A stretch of DNA of 64,000 bases, from positions 2,705,206-2,769,205 of the forward strand of contig SDUX01000001.1 of the NCBI GenBank assembly GCA_008729055.1, given 5' to 3'. Of this stretch, positions 32,190 to 43,361 are shown piece after piece. Made by a program: the position numbers and the translations under genes. Below the pieces are notes generated by a model, which saw only the letters and a list, made by a program, of their open reading frames with translations, made no database searches and was not told the origin of the DNA. The number at the start of each line of letters is the position of its first letter. Positions within the stretch are counted from its first letter, which is position 1. This DNA comes from Pyropia haitanensis. Its lineage: Eukaryota; Rhodophyta; Bangiophyceae; Bangiales; Bangiaceae.

Positions 32190-33146
32190 ATGGCGGGCCC
32201 CCGCCCCGCGCTGCGGCGGCGGCACACGCTGCTAACGGCGACCGCTGCTGCCGCCGCTGCCATTGCCGCCGCCGCCGCCGCCGCCACCCCCGCGGCCGGG
32301 ATGCTGGCCAAGGGCGCCCGCTGCACCGTCTCTGGCTCCCGCGGCTTTCCCCCCGTAGCGTGTGCCTATGGCCTGACGTGCGTGCTGGACTCTCTCGGCC
32401 GCCCCGAGGTGGACGTCCCCGACGCGGGGACGTGCGAGGCCACGCCCGCCAAGGTGCCCGCCTGCACCCTCGAGGGGTGTGCCACGGCGGGAGCGGACGG
32501 CGTGTGCCGGCTGAACAACCCCGACCGGGTGACCACCTGTGGGGTGTACGCGACGGTGGAGGGGGTGTGTGATGTGTTTTGTGCGCAGTTTTGCCTGCCA
32601 GACCTCCTCTGTGACAGTGACGGCAACGCGTATTGCAATGGGTGCATCCTGGGCGTCGCGCTGTGCCGGGGGGGCTTTACCGCGACGGGGCCGGTGGAGG
32701 GGGCAACGTGCTCCTTTGGGGGGGACGGGGGGGACGGCGACGGGGACGGCGGCGGGGATGATGGCGGCGACGACGATGGTGGCGACGGCGGCGGTGGCGG
32801 GGGCGGTGCGGAGCTGGACTGCTCGGGATACATTGACGTCTTTGATGCCCCCCGCTGCTGCACCGAGCTTGGCGTTGGGTGTATTGGCAAGGGCGAAACG
32901 TGCACCAGCGGCGCCCTCATCCCCGCCGTCCCCTGTGCCGATGGCCTCACATGTGTGATTACGGACCTGGGCTTTCTGGCGGCGGACGCGCCCGACGCGG
33001 GCACCTGCGAGGTGGTGGAGGGCAAGCCCCCCACCTGCTCGACCGACTTTTGTGAGGGCGAGTCGGGTGGCAATGACGCCCGCTGCAACCTCCGCGGCCG
33101 CATCGTCACGTGCGCGGCGTTCGCCAAGGGGGAGGACCATCAGTAA
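32190..33146 (+). CDS. secreted Cys-rich protein with Kazal-like module
   Basis: A 318-residue predicted extracellular protein. A positively charged start and Ala-rich hydrophobic stretch form a signal peptide (to about 36). Two related Cys modules follow, at 44-82 and 236-273. Each has C at its start, then PxVxCAxGLTCV and PDAGTCE, resembling growth-factor-binding or disulfide-rich matrix modules. Between them, residues 127-159 (C-x3-C-x3-C...LLCDSDGNAYCNGCILGVALC) look like a Kazal-type inhibitor or follistatin domain. An Asp/Gly-rich linker (177-207) joins the halves. The ATG at 32190 follows a C/T-rich leader; AATAAA lies at 33173-33178. Protease inhibition is suggested by the Kazal pattern but the reactive loop is unusual, so function is open. 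Confidence 0.7.
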   Translation: MAGPRPALRRRHTLLTATAAAAAAIAAAAAAATPAAGMLAKGARCTVSGSRGFPPVACAYGLTCVLDSLGRPEVDVPDAGTCEATPAKVPACTLEGCATAGADGVCRLNNPDRVTTCGVYATVEGVCDVFCAQFCLPDLLCDSDGNAYCNGCILGVALCRGGFTATGPVEGATCSFGGDGGDGDGDGGGDDGGDDDGGDGGGGGGGAELDCSGYIDVFDAPRCCTELGVGCIGKGETCTSGALIPAVPCADGLTCVITDLGFLAADAPDAGTCEVVEGKPPTCSTDFCEGESGGNDARCNLRGRIVTCAAFAKGEDHQ

Positions 33147-33189
33147 AAGGTGTGCACCCCAATGGCGCTTCAAATAAACGAATGAAGGC

Positions 33190-33205
33190 CGAATGAGTTC
33201 ATTCG
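33190..33205. other. short inverted repeat after the poly(A) signal
   Basis: CGAATGA and TCATTCG face each other across two bases, just beyond AATAAA at 33173-33178 of the Cys-rich gene. It could help 3'-end formation or be incidental. Confidence 0.3.
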
Positions 33206-35773
33206 ACGAATGGGCAAGCGTCTATTCGTACCAATGGGACGCGTATGTAGGGGGGGTATACATCACAGGTTATCAAGCGTACTTCCATCAAGCGTAGTTG
33301 CGCATAGATTTTTAGCGTATATACGCGGTTGCTTGTCTCTTCTTCACCTAGGCAGAAGTGCGCAGCCGCCTCACCTGACCCGAACAATGTACGCTTGAAG
33401 TCGGGTCTGGCGCGTAAAATAGCGAAGTACGACTTATGAGTATGCAAATGTGCTAAGCCCTCGAGAAGTACGTTTCAGCCGCCGGTCATCCACAAGTCGT
33501 TGGGGAAGAGAATCACTTGTCGTCGGAAGAGGATGAGGGGTTACTCAAATACTTGTTGGTATCTTAAGTGCAGTGTCAGTACGAGATCTACACTCAAAAA
33601 TACGCTCACGGACTGCTTTGGATGTTACGCTCGACTGGTACGAGGACAAGAAAAGTACCCGGGAAAGTACGCGTGGTGCCTCATTCTGAAAATCATCCGA
33701 TGGGCACCCAGCCGACGGCACACACACATTACAGCTCGTCGCTGGTTCCCCTTCAATCTAGAACGCTAGCCGCTTGCTCGCACCCGCGCCAGAGCGTGCC
33801 ACCCGCGCGTCTTCCCACCACAGCACCCCGTTTCGAAACTAGCGGGGTAAAAGAATACACGATTTTGCCAAATATACCACCATAGGGTTGTGTTGCGACG
33901 CTTTTTCCTCTTCACACGATAGATTCCACTCCATCACCTATATTGCACGCAGTCGCCGGTTGGTGGTCAGCATGTTGAGTCGCACTCAATAATTGGCACC
34001 CCTCATTTCCTGAGAATCGAGAATGCAGCGGTGCAAGTGGTCGCTTGCACGTCTCTTTCTACCTTGGGTCGTCCCAGTGCAAGCCGACCGCCCCGAATCC
34101 TCACCCATCCCGCCCTTGCCATCCTGCCCCCCCCCCTCCCACCCCCTCTCGTGCGCCTCTCCACTGCCTCCCCCTCGCCTGCTCGCCATGGGCTCTGTCC
34201 CACCACTCCCACCCTTCTACTTCACCCCTCCCTCTGCTTTGTGCGCTGCACTGTCCGTCCCGCCTGGACGCGTGCGGCGGGATCGAAGGCGGCGGTGCAC
34301 GACGTGGGCCGTTCGCTTGGCGAGGCCACTCTTGGCGGTAAGCTGGGGTGGGACGGAGGGGGAGTGGGAGAGTGAAAGGAGGCAGGATGGGGGAAGGGTC
34401 AGGAGGGAAGGTGCAGGGATGGGCGAGGTGTACTATCCTCTCGCGGCGCACCACCGCCGGTGTCTCTGCCGCCTCTGTCGCCATCGTCTCCGCCTCTGTT
34501 TCCGTTGCCGCTGCTTGCACCGCCGCCGCGAGCCCACTCCGCGTCTCTGTGGACAGCGGCTCCCCGTGTGGGGGCGCCTGCGGACATGCGACGCGGCCAT
34601 GATACTGACGCCTATATCAAGCCTTGCGTGTCTCATGGGTGCTGCGGGCCCACATTCCCTGTCCCTTCTCCCCTTCACGCCCCTCCCCGTCCCGCGCCCT
34701 CCCCATCTCACCCTTCTCCTCCCCTCCCTTTCCCCTCCTCCCCCTCTCTTGACCCCGCCGCACCTCACTCTTCACACTACCTTCTCATCCACCTCGGCGC
34801 GTACCCCGCTCTCACTTCCGCCCTTCCCCATTCCCTTGTCTCGGGCGCCGTCTACGTGCCACCGTTGCCGCCTCCCTCTGGCCGCCCTCTGGGTTGTGGG
34901 TCATTGTCGACCCGCAAGAGCGGATTGATTGCCCCGCGCAAGTGCACCCGCAATGCGGCGGTGGTGGCCTTCACCTGCAGCGGCGGCCGCAGTGACATCG
35001 GTGGCGGCTGCGGCAGTGGTGGCGGCAGCGGCAGTGGCGGCGTGCCCGACTGGGCTGCAGCCCACGCCGCGAGAGGTGCGTGGGCCAAGGTCTCCTCGCG
35101 GCGCTAGCGGAAGGGGGAGGACATCGAGGGGGGAATGCCGCGGGAGGGGCGGGCGGCCATCGGGGGGGGAGAGGGTGGGCGCTCGGTCTAACGATCGCCG
35201 CACCGCCGGCGATGCGGGATGTGCTTACTCATGCTGCGAGCATCCTCTGTGCTGAGATGGTGTGCTGACACTGACTGACCTTGTCCGTCTCTCTCGCGTT
35301 GCTTGGATACACGCTCGCTCCATCTTGGTCTCGCTGCTGTTGTCACCTTGCCGTGTTCGTCTGCTTCCATTTTCTTTTGTTGCACCAGAAGTGCTTGGCG
35401 GTTGGGAAGGACAGGGGGATGCTGCAGATAGCAAATAAAACACATCTTGCAGGAAAAAACCATGAAAGACGCTTGAGACACAAGATCGGAAGTATGCTTG
35501 CGTGCATGTACCCGCATTGTCCATGCCAAACAGTATTGTTCATGCATAGTCACGACTACCCGTTCTCGACACATGCTCAGCTTTAAATTCTAGATCACAA
35601 ACGTCAACGCAGAAGAAGTGTGCTTTCGACTCAAGGAATATACTTTCGGGAATATGTATTTGGCTACCCCGTCGGGTAAACTTCTGGGGCGCCGTGACCC
35701 TGCCCCCCTCCCGCCCTGCCCCCTCCCACCCTCCCCCCCCCCACCCTCGCTCCCCCCACCCCCCGACCCTGTC
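33206..35773. other. no gene recognised
   Basis: The left 800 bases are less GC-rich with only short frames. From 34.0 to 35.1 kb pyrimidine-rich low-complexity sequence gives proline/serine-rich frames without domains. From 35.25 to 35.7 kb the DNA is again lower in GC, probably the upstream region of the bL36 gene. No TATA box identified with confidence. Confidence 0.5.
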
Positions 35774-36142
35774 ATGGCCTCCCTTCTCTCCAGGGTCGCC
35801 GCCGGTACCTTTACCGCTCTTCGGGCTGCGCCCCCCGCGGCGAGCCTTCCCCTCAGCCGCACGGCCCGAGCGGCGGCCGGCGGCTGCGGTGCCCCCACCG
35901 GCAGGCCAGGCCTGGCGTCGCCCGCCGACGCCGCCGCCGCTGCCACCACCGCCCCCTTCGCCGGCGGCGCCACTGCCGCTGCTGTCGCGGGCGTGCGCGC
36001 CTTCAAGACCAAGACCGCCCTCCGCCGCCTCTGCCGCGGCTGCCGCATCGTCACCCGCGGCAAGCGCGTGTTTGTGCTGTGCGAGGACAATCCACGGCAC
36101 AAGCAGCGGACCGGCCGGGGGGGGGCAGCGTACAAGTCGTAA
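35774..36142 (+). CDS. MRPL36: mitochondrial ribosomal protein bL36
   Basis: A 122-residue precursor. The last 50 residues are a bacterial-type L36: FKTKTALRRLCRGCRIV...RVFVLCEDNPRHKQRTG, with the zinc ligands C87, C90, C103 and H109 (C-x2-C-x12-C-x5-H). bL36 binds 23S-type rRNA in the large ribosomal subunit. The 70-residue Ala/Arg/Pro-rich N-terminus without acidic residues up to about 50 fits a mitochondrial targeting peptide. Red algal plastids encode their own L36, so a nuclear copy is more likely mitochondrial. The start at 35774 (ATGGCCTCC) is preferred to upstream in-frame codons because those precede a CCC-rich untranslated-looking stretch. A basic Gly-rich tail after the core is short. 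Poly-G runs follow the stop. Confidence 0.88.
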   Translation: MASLLSRVAAGTFTALRAAPPAASLPLSRTARAAAGGCGAPTGRPGLASPADAAAAATTAPFAGGATAAAVAGVRAFKTKTALRRLCRGCRIVTRGKRVFVLCEDNPRHKQRTGRGGAAYKS

Positions 36143-36966
36143 GGGGGGGGGGGGGGCGTTGGACCGGAGGAGGGGGGGGGGGGGGGGGGAGCGGCGGCGG
36201 GCGTAGGGGGAATGGCTTGAACAGAGGCGGGGCGAGACGGCTTTTTTTTTTCTTTGTGACGTTGCTGCGTCAATTCCGGGTGTGCCACGCACCTGTCGCA
36301 GGGCTCCCCAAACTCTGTGGTGGGGCGGCAGCATGGGCGCGGCCGGAACTGGTGGGGAACGCATTCCTGCGGCTGCCAAAGCTAGGGCGCGGCCGACAGC
36401 GGGGGGGAGGAGGTGGACGGCCCGACCGGTGAAGGCGGTGCGTCAGCATCGGTTTGTGTCCACCGCGGCGTCGGCCGGTCGACGCGGCAGCGGGGAGGGG
36501 GTCTCCCATGTACGTACCAAATCACGACACGAACGAAACAGAAGAGGAGCACCCTGACCTCCACCGGCCACGGTCATGGCAGCGGGAGGGCGTCCTCCCG
36601 CCACCTCCGCACTGACGCGGAGGGCGTTCACGTTGGCGACACCGCCGCCGCCGCTGCCGCCGCCACAGCGGCCGCCACCCTCCCAAACAGGCGGTCGGGG
36701 ACACGGCGGAAAGAGCAGCGGCTGCTGTGGCGGCGGCGGCGACCGCGGCTACGCGGCCCGGTGCGTGCCCAGGAGCGGTCACCGCGGGTTCGATCCTCCC
36801 GCCCCGTCTCGGCGGCAGTCAACCGCTGCTACCCCGGCGGCGGGCTTGACCGACGCCGCCGCCCTCGCCGGCGGTGCCCCCATGGCCCAGTAGGGAAGGG
36901 CACCCCCACCGCCAAGCGCACACCCCCACCCCCCCCCCCCCCCCCCCCCCGCCGGGGCCGCCCCCC
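36143..36966. other. spacer with long poly-G runs
   Basis: G runs at about 36142-36153 and 36169-36188 follow the bL36 stop. A plus-strand frame at 36576-36893 (105 codons, ATG start) has no recognisable domain and was not called. Confidence 0.45.
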
Positions 36967-37415
36967 CTACGCCAACATCTTGATCAACACCACCGCCGCC
37001 GCCACCGGCGGCAGCGCCACCGCCGCCACCACCAGCAGCAGCAGCGCCCCCAAAACGAACGCCTCCCACCCCGACCCGTCGCCGCCGCCGTCGAATCCCC
37101 CCCCCCCCCGCCACCAACAACCCGAAAATATCGAAAAGAGCGACAGGGTAAAGACGCCCACGGCCGCCGCCGCGGCGGCACCGCCCACACACGCCGTCCA
37201 AAGGAGCCATCTGGCAACGACGGCCGCCACGCCGCCGCCGCTGTCGACGGCGGCGTCTCCGTCGCTGCCGTCGGGGAGGGAGCGGGGGCGAGGGAAGGCG
37301 GAGCCGCCGGCGCGGCCGCCGCCCCGGCGGCCGCCGCCGCCACCCCATCCCGCGCCTCCACCCGCCGCCACTGTCGCCGCCCCCACCGCCCCCGCAGCCC
37401 CCGACGCACCACCAC

Positions 37416-37446
<31 letters not shown>

Positions 37447-37866
37447 ACCGCTGCCGCTGCTACCGGCTGTCGAGGCCACCCCACCCGCCAGGGTCGCCGA
37501 CGGGAACAGCCTCGCGCCGGCGATGCCGCCGGGGTGACCGCCGGCCAGAGCCCCGGCCGCTGCGACCACCTCGGCGGAGGCGGCTGCTGGCTGGACAACG
37601 GCGGCGGCGGCGGCAGCGACGGCGGAGGGCCACCCCCCCCCTGCCCGCGGCGCTACGCCCGCAGGGACCTGGCACGCCGCCCCCCCGCCCCCCGTCGGTG
37701 GGTGCAACCGCACCGCGACGCGAACGCGGGCGGCGGCGGTGGTGGGTGACGCAGCGGGGATATCCGCCCGGCCCCGCGGACGCGCACCAGCCGGGGTCCC
37801 CTCCGTATTCCGCCGTCGGTAGGGGGTGGTTGTCCCCCACCCCACAGGGGAGGCCGCAAAAGCCAT
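36967..37866 (-). CDS. possible plastid-targeted membrane protein
   Basis: A 299-residue hypothetical protein. The start MAFAASPVGWGTTTPYRRR, at 37866, has the Ser/Thr/Arg-rich, acid-poor look of an organelle transit peptide. A long Ala/Gly-rich middle follows. Near the C-terminus two hydrophobic segments appear: about 212-240 (VVARWLLWTACVGGAAAAAAVGVFTL..., core given) and about 272-298 (FVLGALLLLVVAAVALPP...VVLIKML). They are separated by a Gly/Trp loop, suggesting two membrane spans. No family was recognised. The opposite strand gives only poly-Pro/Ala, which favours this strand. In DNA this GC-rich the whole frame may still be fortuitous. Confidence 0.3.
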
Positions 37867-39073
37867 GGCGCGTGCACACACAAACCAACACCCACGCCGA
37901 GCCGCCAGGAGAGTCAGAGACAAGGTGGGGGGGTGCGTAGCGGGGGGCGAAGATGCCAAGGCCGTGCCAGGGGTGGAATCCCCCCTGCCCACCAGACGAC
38001 GAGGGCTGCGCGGGGAACCGCCCGACCGGTACGCGGGCGGACAGAGCGGGGCGGCACTCGGTACCGGCGTGGCGGCCGCCGCCGCCGAGCACCGCGCGGG
38101 CGCCCGTCGTCAAAGCGCCCACAGGCGGGGAGCGCGGCCGGGACGGGACGCCCCGGGAGCGCACGCCGCGGGCGCGAGCAGCACAGCGGCAGCGGCACGG
38201 CGGCCGCGGGGGGGCGACACGCACAGCGCGTTGGGGCAAGAACGCGTCTTGACGGCACGGGCGAGTCAGAGGCGGGGGCCATCATCGGATGTTGCCAATG
38301 GCCGCGGCGCTCTGCCCCGCGCGTCCACAGCGCCGGTGTGTCACACGGGGCGTGCGCGTCAAGGGCCACACCGGGTGGGTTGTGGAGGGTGGTCTTGTAG
38401 AAATCTGGTGGTACGGCTGTTGTCCCAAGTTTGTCCGATCAAGGCCGAGTCCCGCTCAACTTCCCATTGCTCAATGGACGTTATCCGGCTCAATGAATGG
38501 CTGAGAGCTGGTTTCACAGTTGACTTTGACCATATCCAACACTATTGGGAAAGCAGCAATGCGAGCCCTTCTTCTTGCTGGGCCTCTTGCTCCTTCGCAG
38601 TGGTCTTCTCTCAGCGCAGCAGATGGAGCAGTTGGGTTGCCGCTGTGTGACGGCAAGGGGGGTGGACAGGGCCCTCGGTGGAACGCCAGGGGGGCTGGGG
38701 GGGAAGGCTGCGCGGATGCTGGTGGATGAAGAAAGGGGAGCTGCCCGCCGCGGCGGCGGCGCGCTCCACGGCAAGGGCGCACCGCGAAGAGGTGGACAGC
38801 GTGGTGGCCGCGCACGGCACCTCTGCGCGGCGACGCGCGCGAGAGGGGGCGACGCGGTGGCCGCCATTGGGACCCGCCAGCGGACCAGCCTGCGGGTCGT
38901 CCACCCCAACAACCACCCGCGCCGCCACAACCGTCGCAGTACAGAGGACCCTTGGAAGCGGGAGACCAAACGTGGGGAACAGGACAAGCAAGGCTGGGCG
39001 CCCTTTAGACTCTGCTGTGTCACGTACAGCGCTCCCCCCCCAAAAAACAACGTTCCATCGCATTTGCCCGCAG
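37867..39073. other. no gene recognised
   Basis: Mixed GC-rich sequence between two minus-strand coding regions. Frames on both strands lack domains. The stretch 38395-38660 is less GC-rich. The right end is the 3' flank of the DUF3110 gene. Confidence 0.5.
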
Positions 39074-39957
39074 CTATTGGTCGTACAGCCGGTTGAGGCG
39101 GTCCCGCAGCTCCCGGTCCTCCCGCGACAACGGTGGCGGCGGCGGCGGCGGCGGCGGCGACGGCGCCGCCGACGACGACGACGCGGCAGACGCCCCCCTC
39201 GACGACTCGAGCCACGCTCGCGCGTCGGCAGCCGCGCCGTCTGGCGGGGTCACCACCGCGTCGGCGGGGACAAAGCCGAGACGGTGGCCGTCCTCGTCGC
39301 AAAACGACTGCAGCTCTGACCGGCTCACCGCCTGCAAGCGCGAGGCCAGCAACGCAGGGGGGCGCCAAAAACGGGGGGCGACACGACCCGCCCGTCAACA
39401 GCCGCCGCCCGCCAGCACACGAGCACGGCGGGGGCGGCCAAGCACAATCACAAAGAAAAAACGGGCGTGGCAGTCAGATCGCGGCCCCAGCGAGGTGTGT
39501 TCGACCGTGCCGGGTGACCAGCGCGCACCAGTCGGCACTATGCGGTCGTCGCCCAGACCGCACCGCACGCCCCAGGCCAGCCCATTGCCGCCCCACGAAA
39601 GAAGTCGACAGCTATGCACGTCGCGTCCATCCCGCCGCACCTCCCCGCCATTGTCTACCACGCCCCCCCCCCCCTCGCCAGCACGTACCGTTACGTTCAT
39701 GGGCACTCCCGGGGCGGGAAAGTCCAGCGCCTGCAGCATGAGAGCGTAGCGCTTGGCATCGTCCGCCTCGGCAAACGCCAGCACCACGTTGACCAATCCC
39801 ATCTGCACCGTGTAGAGGCCGTCGCCCGAGGACGGATCCCCCGTCTGGCCACTCGAGGGGAAAAGGATGACGTGGAGGACGGTCGCCGCACGGAAGCTCT
39901 CCTCCTGGTCGGCCGAGACGCCCAGCCCGACCAGGCCGCCATCCGCTCCGACCGTCG

Positions 39958-40009
<52 letters not shown>

Positions 40010-40462
40010 GCCGTCTCGCGTGGCGGCCGTCGCCGACGACAGCCGCCGCCGCAGGGCGTCCATGTCCACCACAAACGCGCCGCCGGCCGCGTCAGACCCG
40101 CCGCCGCCGCCGCCACCACCCGCCGCCGCGGCGGCCGCGTCGGGGTCATCCCAGTCGTCCTTGTCGGCCGCCGGCGGCGGCGGCGGCGGGTCCGCCCCGC
40201 CACGGCCGCCGCGCATGCACACGCCGCCGGCGGCGCGGCGGTGGCGGCGGGCAGCCGCCGCCCCCCACCGCGGCGGTGGGGCGGCCCAACGGCGGCGGCC
40301 GCTCCAGCGGGGGCCGCCCACCGCCGCAGCCGCCGCCGCCGCCGTCGCGGCCGCCGGCGCGGGGCGGCCGCCGCCGCTACAGGCGGCGGCTACGACGGGG
40401 GCTGGGGGGGCCCCCACGCGGGGGGAGGGAACCCCACCAACAAAGGCGGTAGCCGACGCCAT
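39074..40462 (-). CDS. DUF3110 plastid/cyanobacterial-type protein, two exons
   Basis: Exon 1 is 40462-39689 and exon 2 is 39331-39074. The 357-base intron has GTACGT at its 5' end and TTGCAG at its 3' end, phase 0, giving 343 residues. The start MASATAFVGG, 88 codons into a longer frame, begins a Ser/Ala/Arg-rich plastid transit-like N-terminus. The domain (about 190-300) reads VLHVILFPS...GLYTVQ...NVVLAFAEADDAKRYALMLQ and DFPAPGVP, and after the intron ELQSFCDEDGHRLGFVP and VTPP. This is the DUF3110 pattern of cyanobacteria and plastid-bearing eukaryotes, and the splice joins its two halves exactly. A run of 16 serines precedes it. Biochemical function is unknown for the family. The tail is Pro/Ser-rich and ends LNRLYDQ. 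Confidence 0.82.
39959..40006. repeat. (GCT)16 microsatellite coding polyserine
   Basis: Sixteen uninterrupted GCT units on the plus strand encode a 16-residue serine tract (AGC codons) on the minus strand inside the DUF3110 gene, upstream of the domain. Length is likely variable between individuals. Confidence 0.95.
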
Positions 40463-43361
40463 GGGCGTCGCCGCACGGACCCGACGGCGGGCGGGGAGGG
40501 ACGCCCGGGACGGCGTCCGCGGCGGCCAGACACAGCGGGACGCGGCACACACAGCGGGGCGCGGGCGTGGGAGGGAGGGCGGGGGGGTCACGGGGGGGGG
40601 GGGGGGAAGGGGGCGCCGCCTCCGCGTCAGCAGCGTGGCGATTGCGGGATGGGGGGAGAATGCCAGCAGGGGAGCCGCGCGCAGGGGGGCGGCGGCGGCC
40701 CACCCGCGGCGCGGCGGGGCCACGGCTGGCGGCAGGGCGGCAACGCGCGACGAGGAGGGACGCCGCGGCGGTCAGCCAGCCGCTGCCAGCCAGCCGCGGG
40801 GGCACCGCGCACGCGCGGCGGGCGGCCGCTGAGCAGACCGCCGCCACGCGGCGCGGGGGGAAGAGGGGGGATGCGGCGGCGGCGGCCGGCGGCGACCGGC
40901 GGCACCGACGGCCACCCGCCGGGTGGTCCGCGTCGCGCGTTGGCTCTCAAACACAGAGCGGAGGGGCCAGCGGGGGGGGGTGGCAGCGGCCGCGGCAGGC
41001 GGTGCGGTGGACAGGGGGGAGGAGAGGGCGGGCAGCCGCGGGCGTCGGGGGGTGGGGGGCGGGCAACACGGGCGACGGCGAGGGTGGACGCGACGCCGAC
41101 GGTGGAGGCAGCAGACCCTCGCCGCTCCCGCGCGCCCCGCGCGGAGACAGAGTCTGGCCGTCTGGGGGTCCACATGGTACAGTTCTGTACATTACATATG
41201 TGTACGATATGGGTAGGTACCGATTGAACTCCGATGGCGCCGCATGGACCTTGCGTTTCAAAGGTTCTTCTTTTTAGCGACTTTTGCCTCCAGTAGCCCC
41301 AGACGACGCCCTTTCTTTCAACCTTTTGTTTGCCTCCACCGACCGTGTGGGGCCGTGTCCAACCGAGACCTCCTCCACGGCCGAGGGCATGCCCCGCCGC
41401 GTGCCGCGTCCGCGGCTGCCGCCGCCGGCAGTGACGGTGGTGGTCACACCCCCCGTCCCGCCCCCGCCACACCGCCATCGGCCGGGCCGCTCGTGCAGAC
41501 AATGACCGTCGCCGCACGGGGCGGGCGACCCCGGCCGCCGACGCGCCGCGCCGCACCGTGCGCGCCGCCGACGCGGCACACGGCGTGCGCGGCGTCGGGC
41601 GTCGCGGGGGGGGGGGGGGGGGGGAGGGATGCCGCCGCCGCGGCGCGCCGCCACCGTCGGCGCCGTCGGCGGCGCAGCGGGTTGTTGGTGCCGTTGGCCC
41701 CGCCACGCCAAACCACCGGCGGCCGCCCGCTGGTGGGGGCGGTTTGGAAAAAAAAAAAAAGACCCCCGCGGCCGCGGTCGGCGCGGGCGCCGCGGCGGGG
41801 GCGGCCGCGCGACGAGACGCGCGGCCGTCTGTCCGCCGCGTCCCCCCCCCCCCCCCCTTGCCTCCACCCGCCGCCGCCGCCGCCGCTGTGGCCGCACTGG
41901 TGCACGGGGGTGGCGGTGGCTCGCCGCGATTTGGCGGCCGCGTGCCGCGCGGGTCGGCGGCCACGACGGGCGGCGGTGCTTTGCGGGGGCGGCCCCGCCG
42001 CGGCGGTGGCGGTCTTGGGCTGGTGGGGCCACCCTGGGTGGCGCGCGTCGTGGCGCCCCGCCGCGACGCCCAGACGACCCGCGGGGGACCCCGCCGGGTG
42101 GGGGGGGGTGCGGCGGGAGGCGCCCGTTTTCTTTTTTTGGCTGTGCTGACGACCGCCGCCAGACGCGTGCGGCAGGCGCGCCGCGGTCGGCGGCCAGACC
42201 CGCCCCCGCACGCGGGCCGGCCGCGGGTAGGGGACAGGGGGGAGGAGGGGGGCGGGGAGGGTGGGCGGGCGGGAACGCGCGCGCGTGCGTCCTGCCGCCA
42301 CAGATCCACCGCGTTTGGATTTCAAACACGGGACGGGCCGCGGCGGGCCGCGCACGAGAGGGGCGGCCGCCCGCGGCGGGCCGGGCCGCCCGCCGCGGCG
42401 CGGCGCGGGCCGCGGCGGCGTCCCCCACCGGGACCGCCGCCGCGGCAGCGCGTGCGCGCCGCACACGCGCCGCTCCCGTCCGCCGCGGCCGGCGGCCGCC
42501 GCTCGACGCGCGCCCGGGAGCGGCACGCCCGCCGCGGCGGCCGGCGGCGGCGGCGGCCGGCGGCGGCGGCGGCCGGCGGCGGCGGCGGCGGCGACGGGTG
42601 CGGCGGGTGCGGCGGGGTGCGGCGGGGTGCGGTGCGACGCGGCGGCGGGCGGCGCGGTCGCGGCGGGCGGCGGGCGGGCGGGGGCGGCGCGACGCGCGTC
42701 CGCGGCGGCGGGCAGACCCGTCCCGGGGGGGGGGATGCGGTGGGGGGGACCGTCGACGGAGCGGCCCGCCCGCCGCTCCTCCCCGCCGCCCGCCGCCTGC
42801 CGCGCCGCCGCCCGCTCGACTTGACGCGCGGCGCGCCGTTCCCCCCTCGTTCCGCGCCGCGGGCGGGACCAAACGGTGGGGCGCGCGCGGCGGCGGCGGC
42901 CCGGCTCGGCCGCGCCGCCGGCGCGCACGCCCGCCTCTTTTGGCAGACGCGGACGACGACAAGGAGGCCATGGGGGGGGACCCGGAGGGGGAGGTGGCGG
43001 CGGCGGCGGCGGCGGCGGTGGCGGTGGTGGTGGTGGCGCCTGGGGCGGTGCTGTTGGTGGAGGCGGTGGCAACGCCGGCGGCGGCGGCGGCGGCGGTGTC
43101 GGCGGCGGTGGTGGCGGCGGTGGCGGCGACGGTGGCGGTGGCGGTGGCGGTGGCGGACACCGTGGCGCCTGGGGTGGCGCTGTTGGTGGCGGCGGTGGCG
43201 GCGGCGGTGGTGGCGGCGGTGGCGGCGACGGTGGCGGTGGCGGTGGCGGTGGCGGTAACGGTGGCGCCTGGGGTGGCGCTGTTGGTGGCGGCGGTGGCGG
43301 CGGCGGTGGCGCGGGTGTCACTGCCGGTGCGGCTGCCGCTCTCGCTCCCGCTCCCGCTGGG
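40463..43361. other. extremely GC-rich spacer, strand of coding unresolved
   Basis: Long open frames run on both strands (for example minus 44492-41274, plus 41558-43365), but all are Arg/Pro/Gly/Ala low complexity with no domain. An AT-richer window at 41170-41345 holds no clear gene start. From about 42.97 kb GGT/GGC repeats lead into the bZIP region, with a roughly 100-bp repeated block (units near 43160 and 43260). Confidence 0.5.

Noticed and set aside
36780..36805. CGGGTTCGATCC resembling a tRNA T-loop
   Set aside because: The stems on either side do not pair with proper spacing and no anticodon arm is found upstream.
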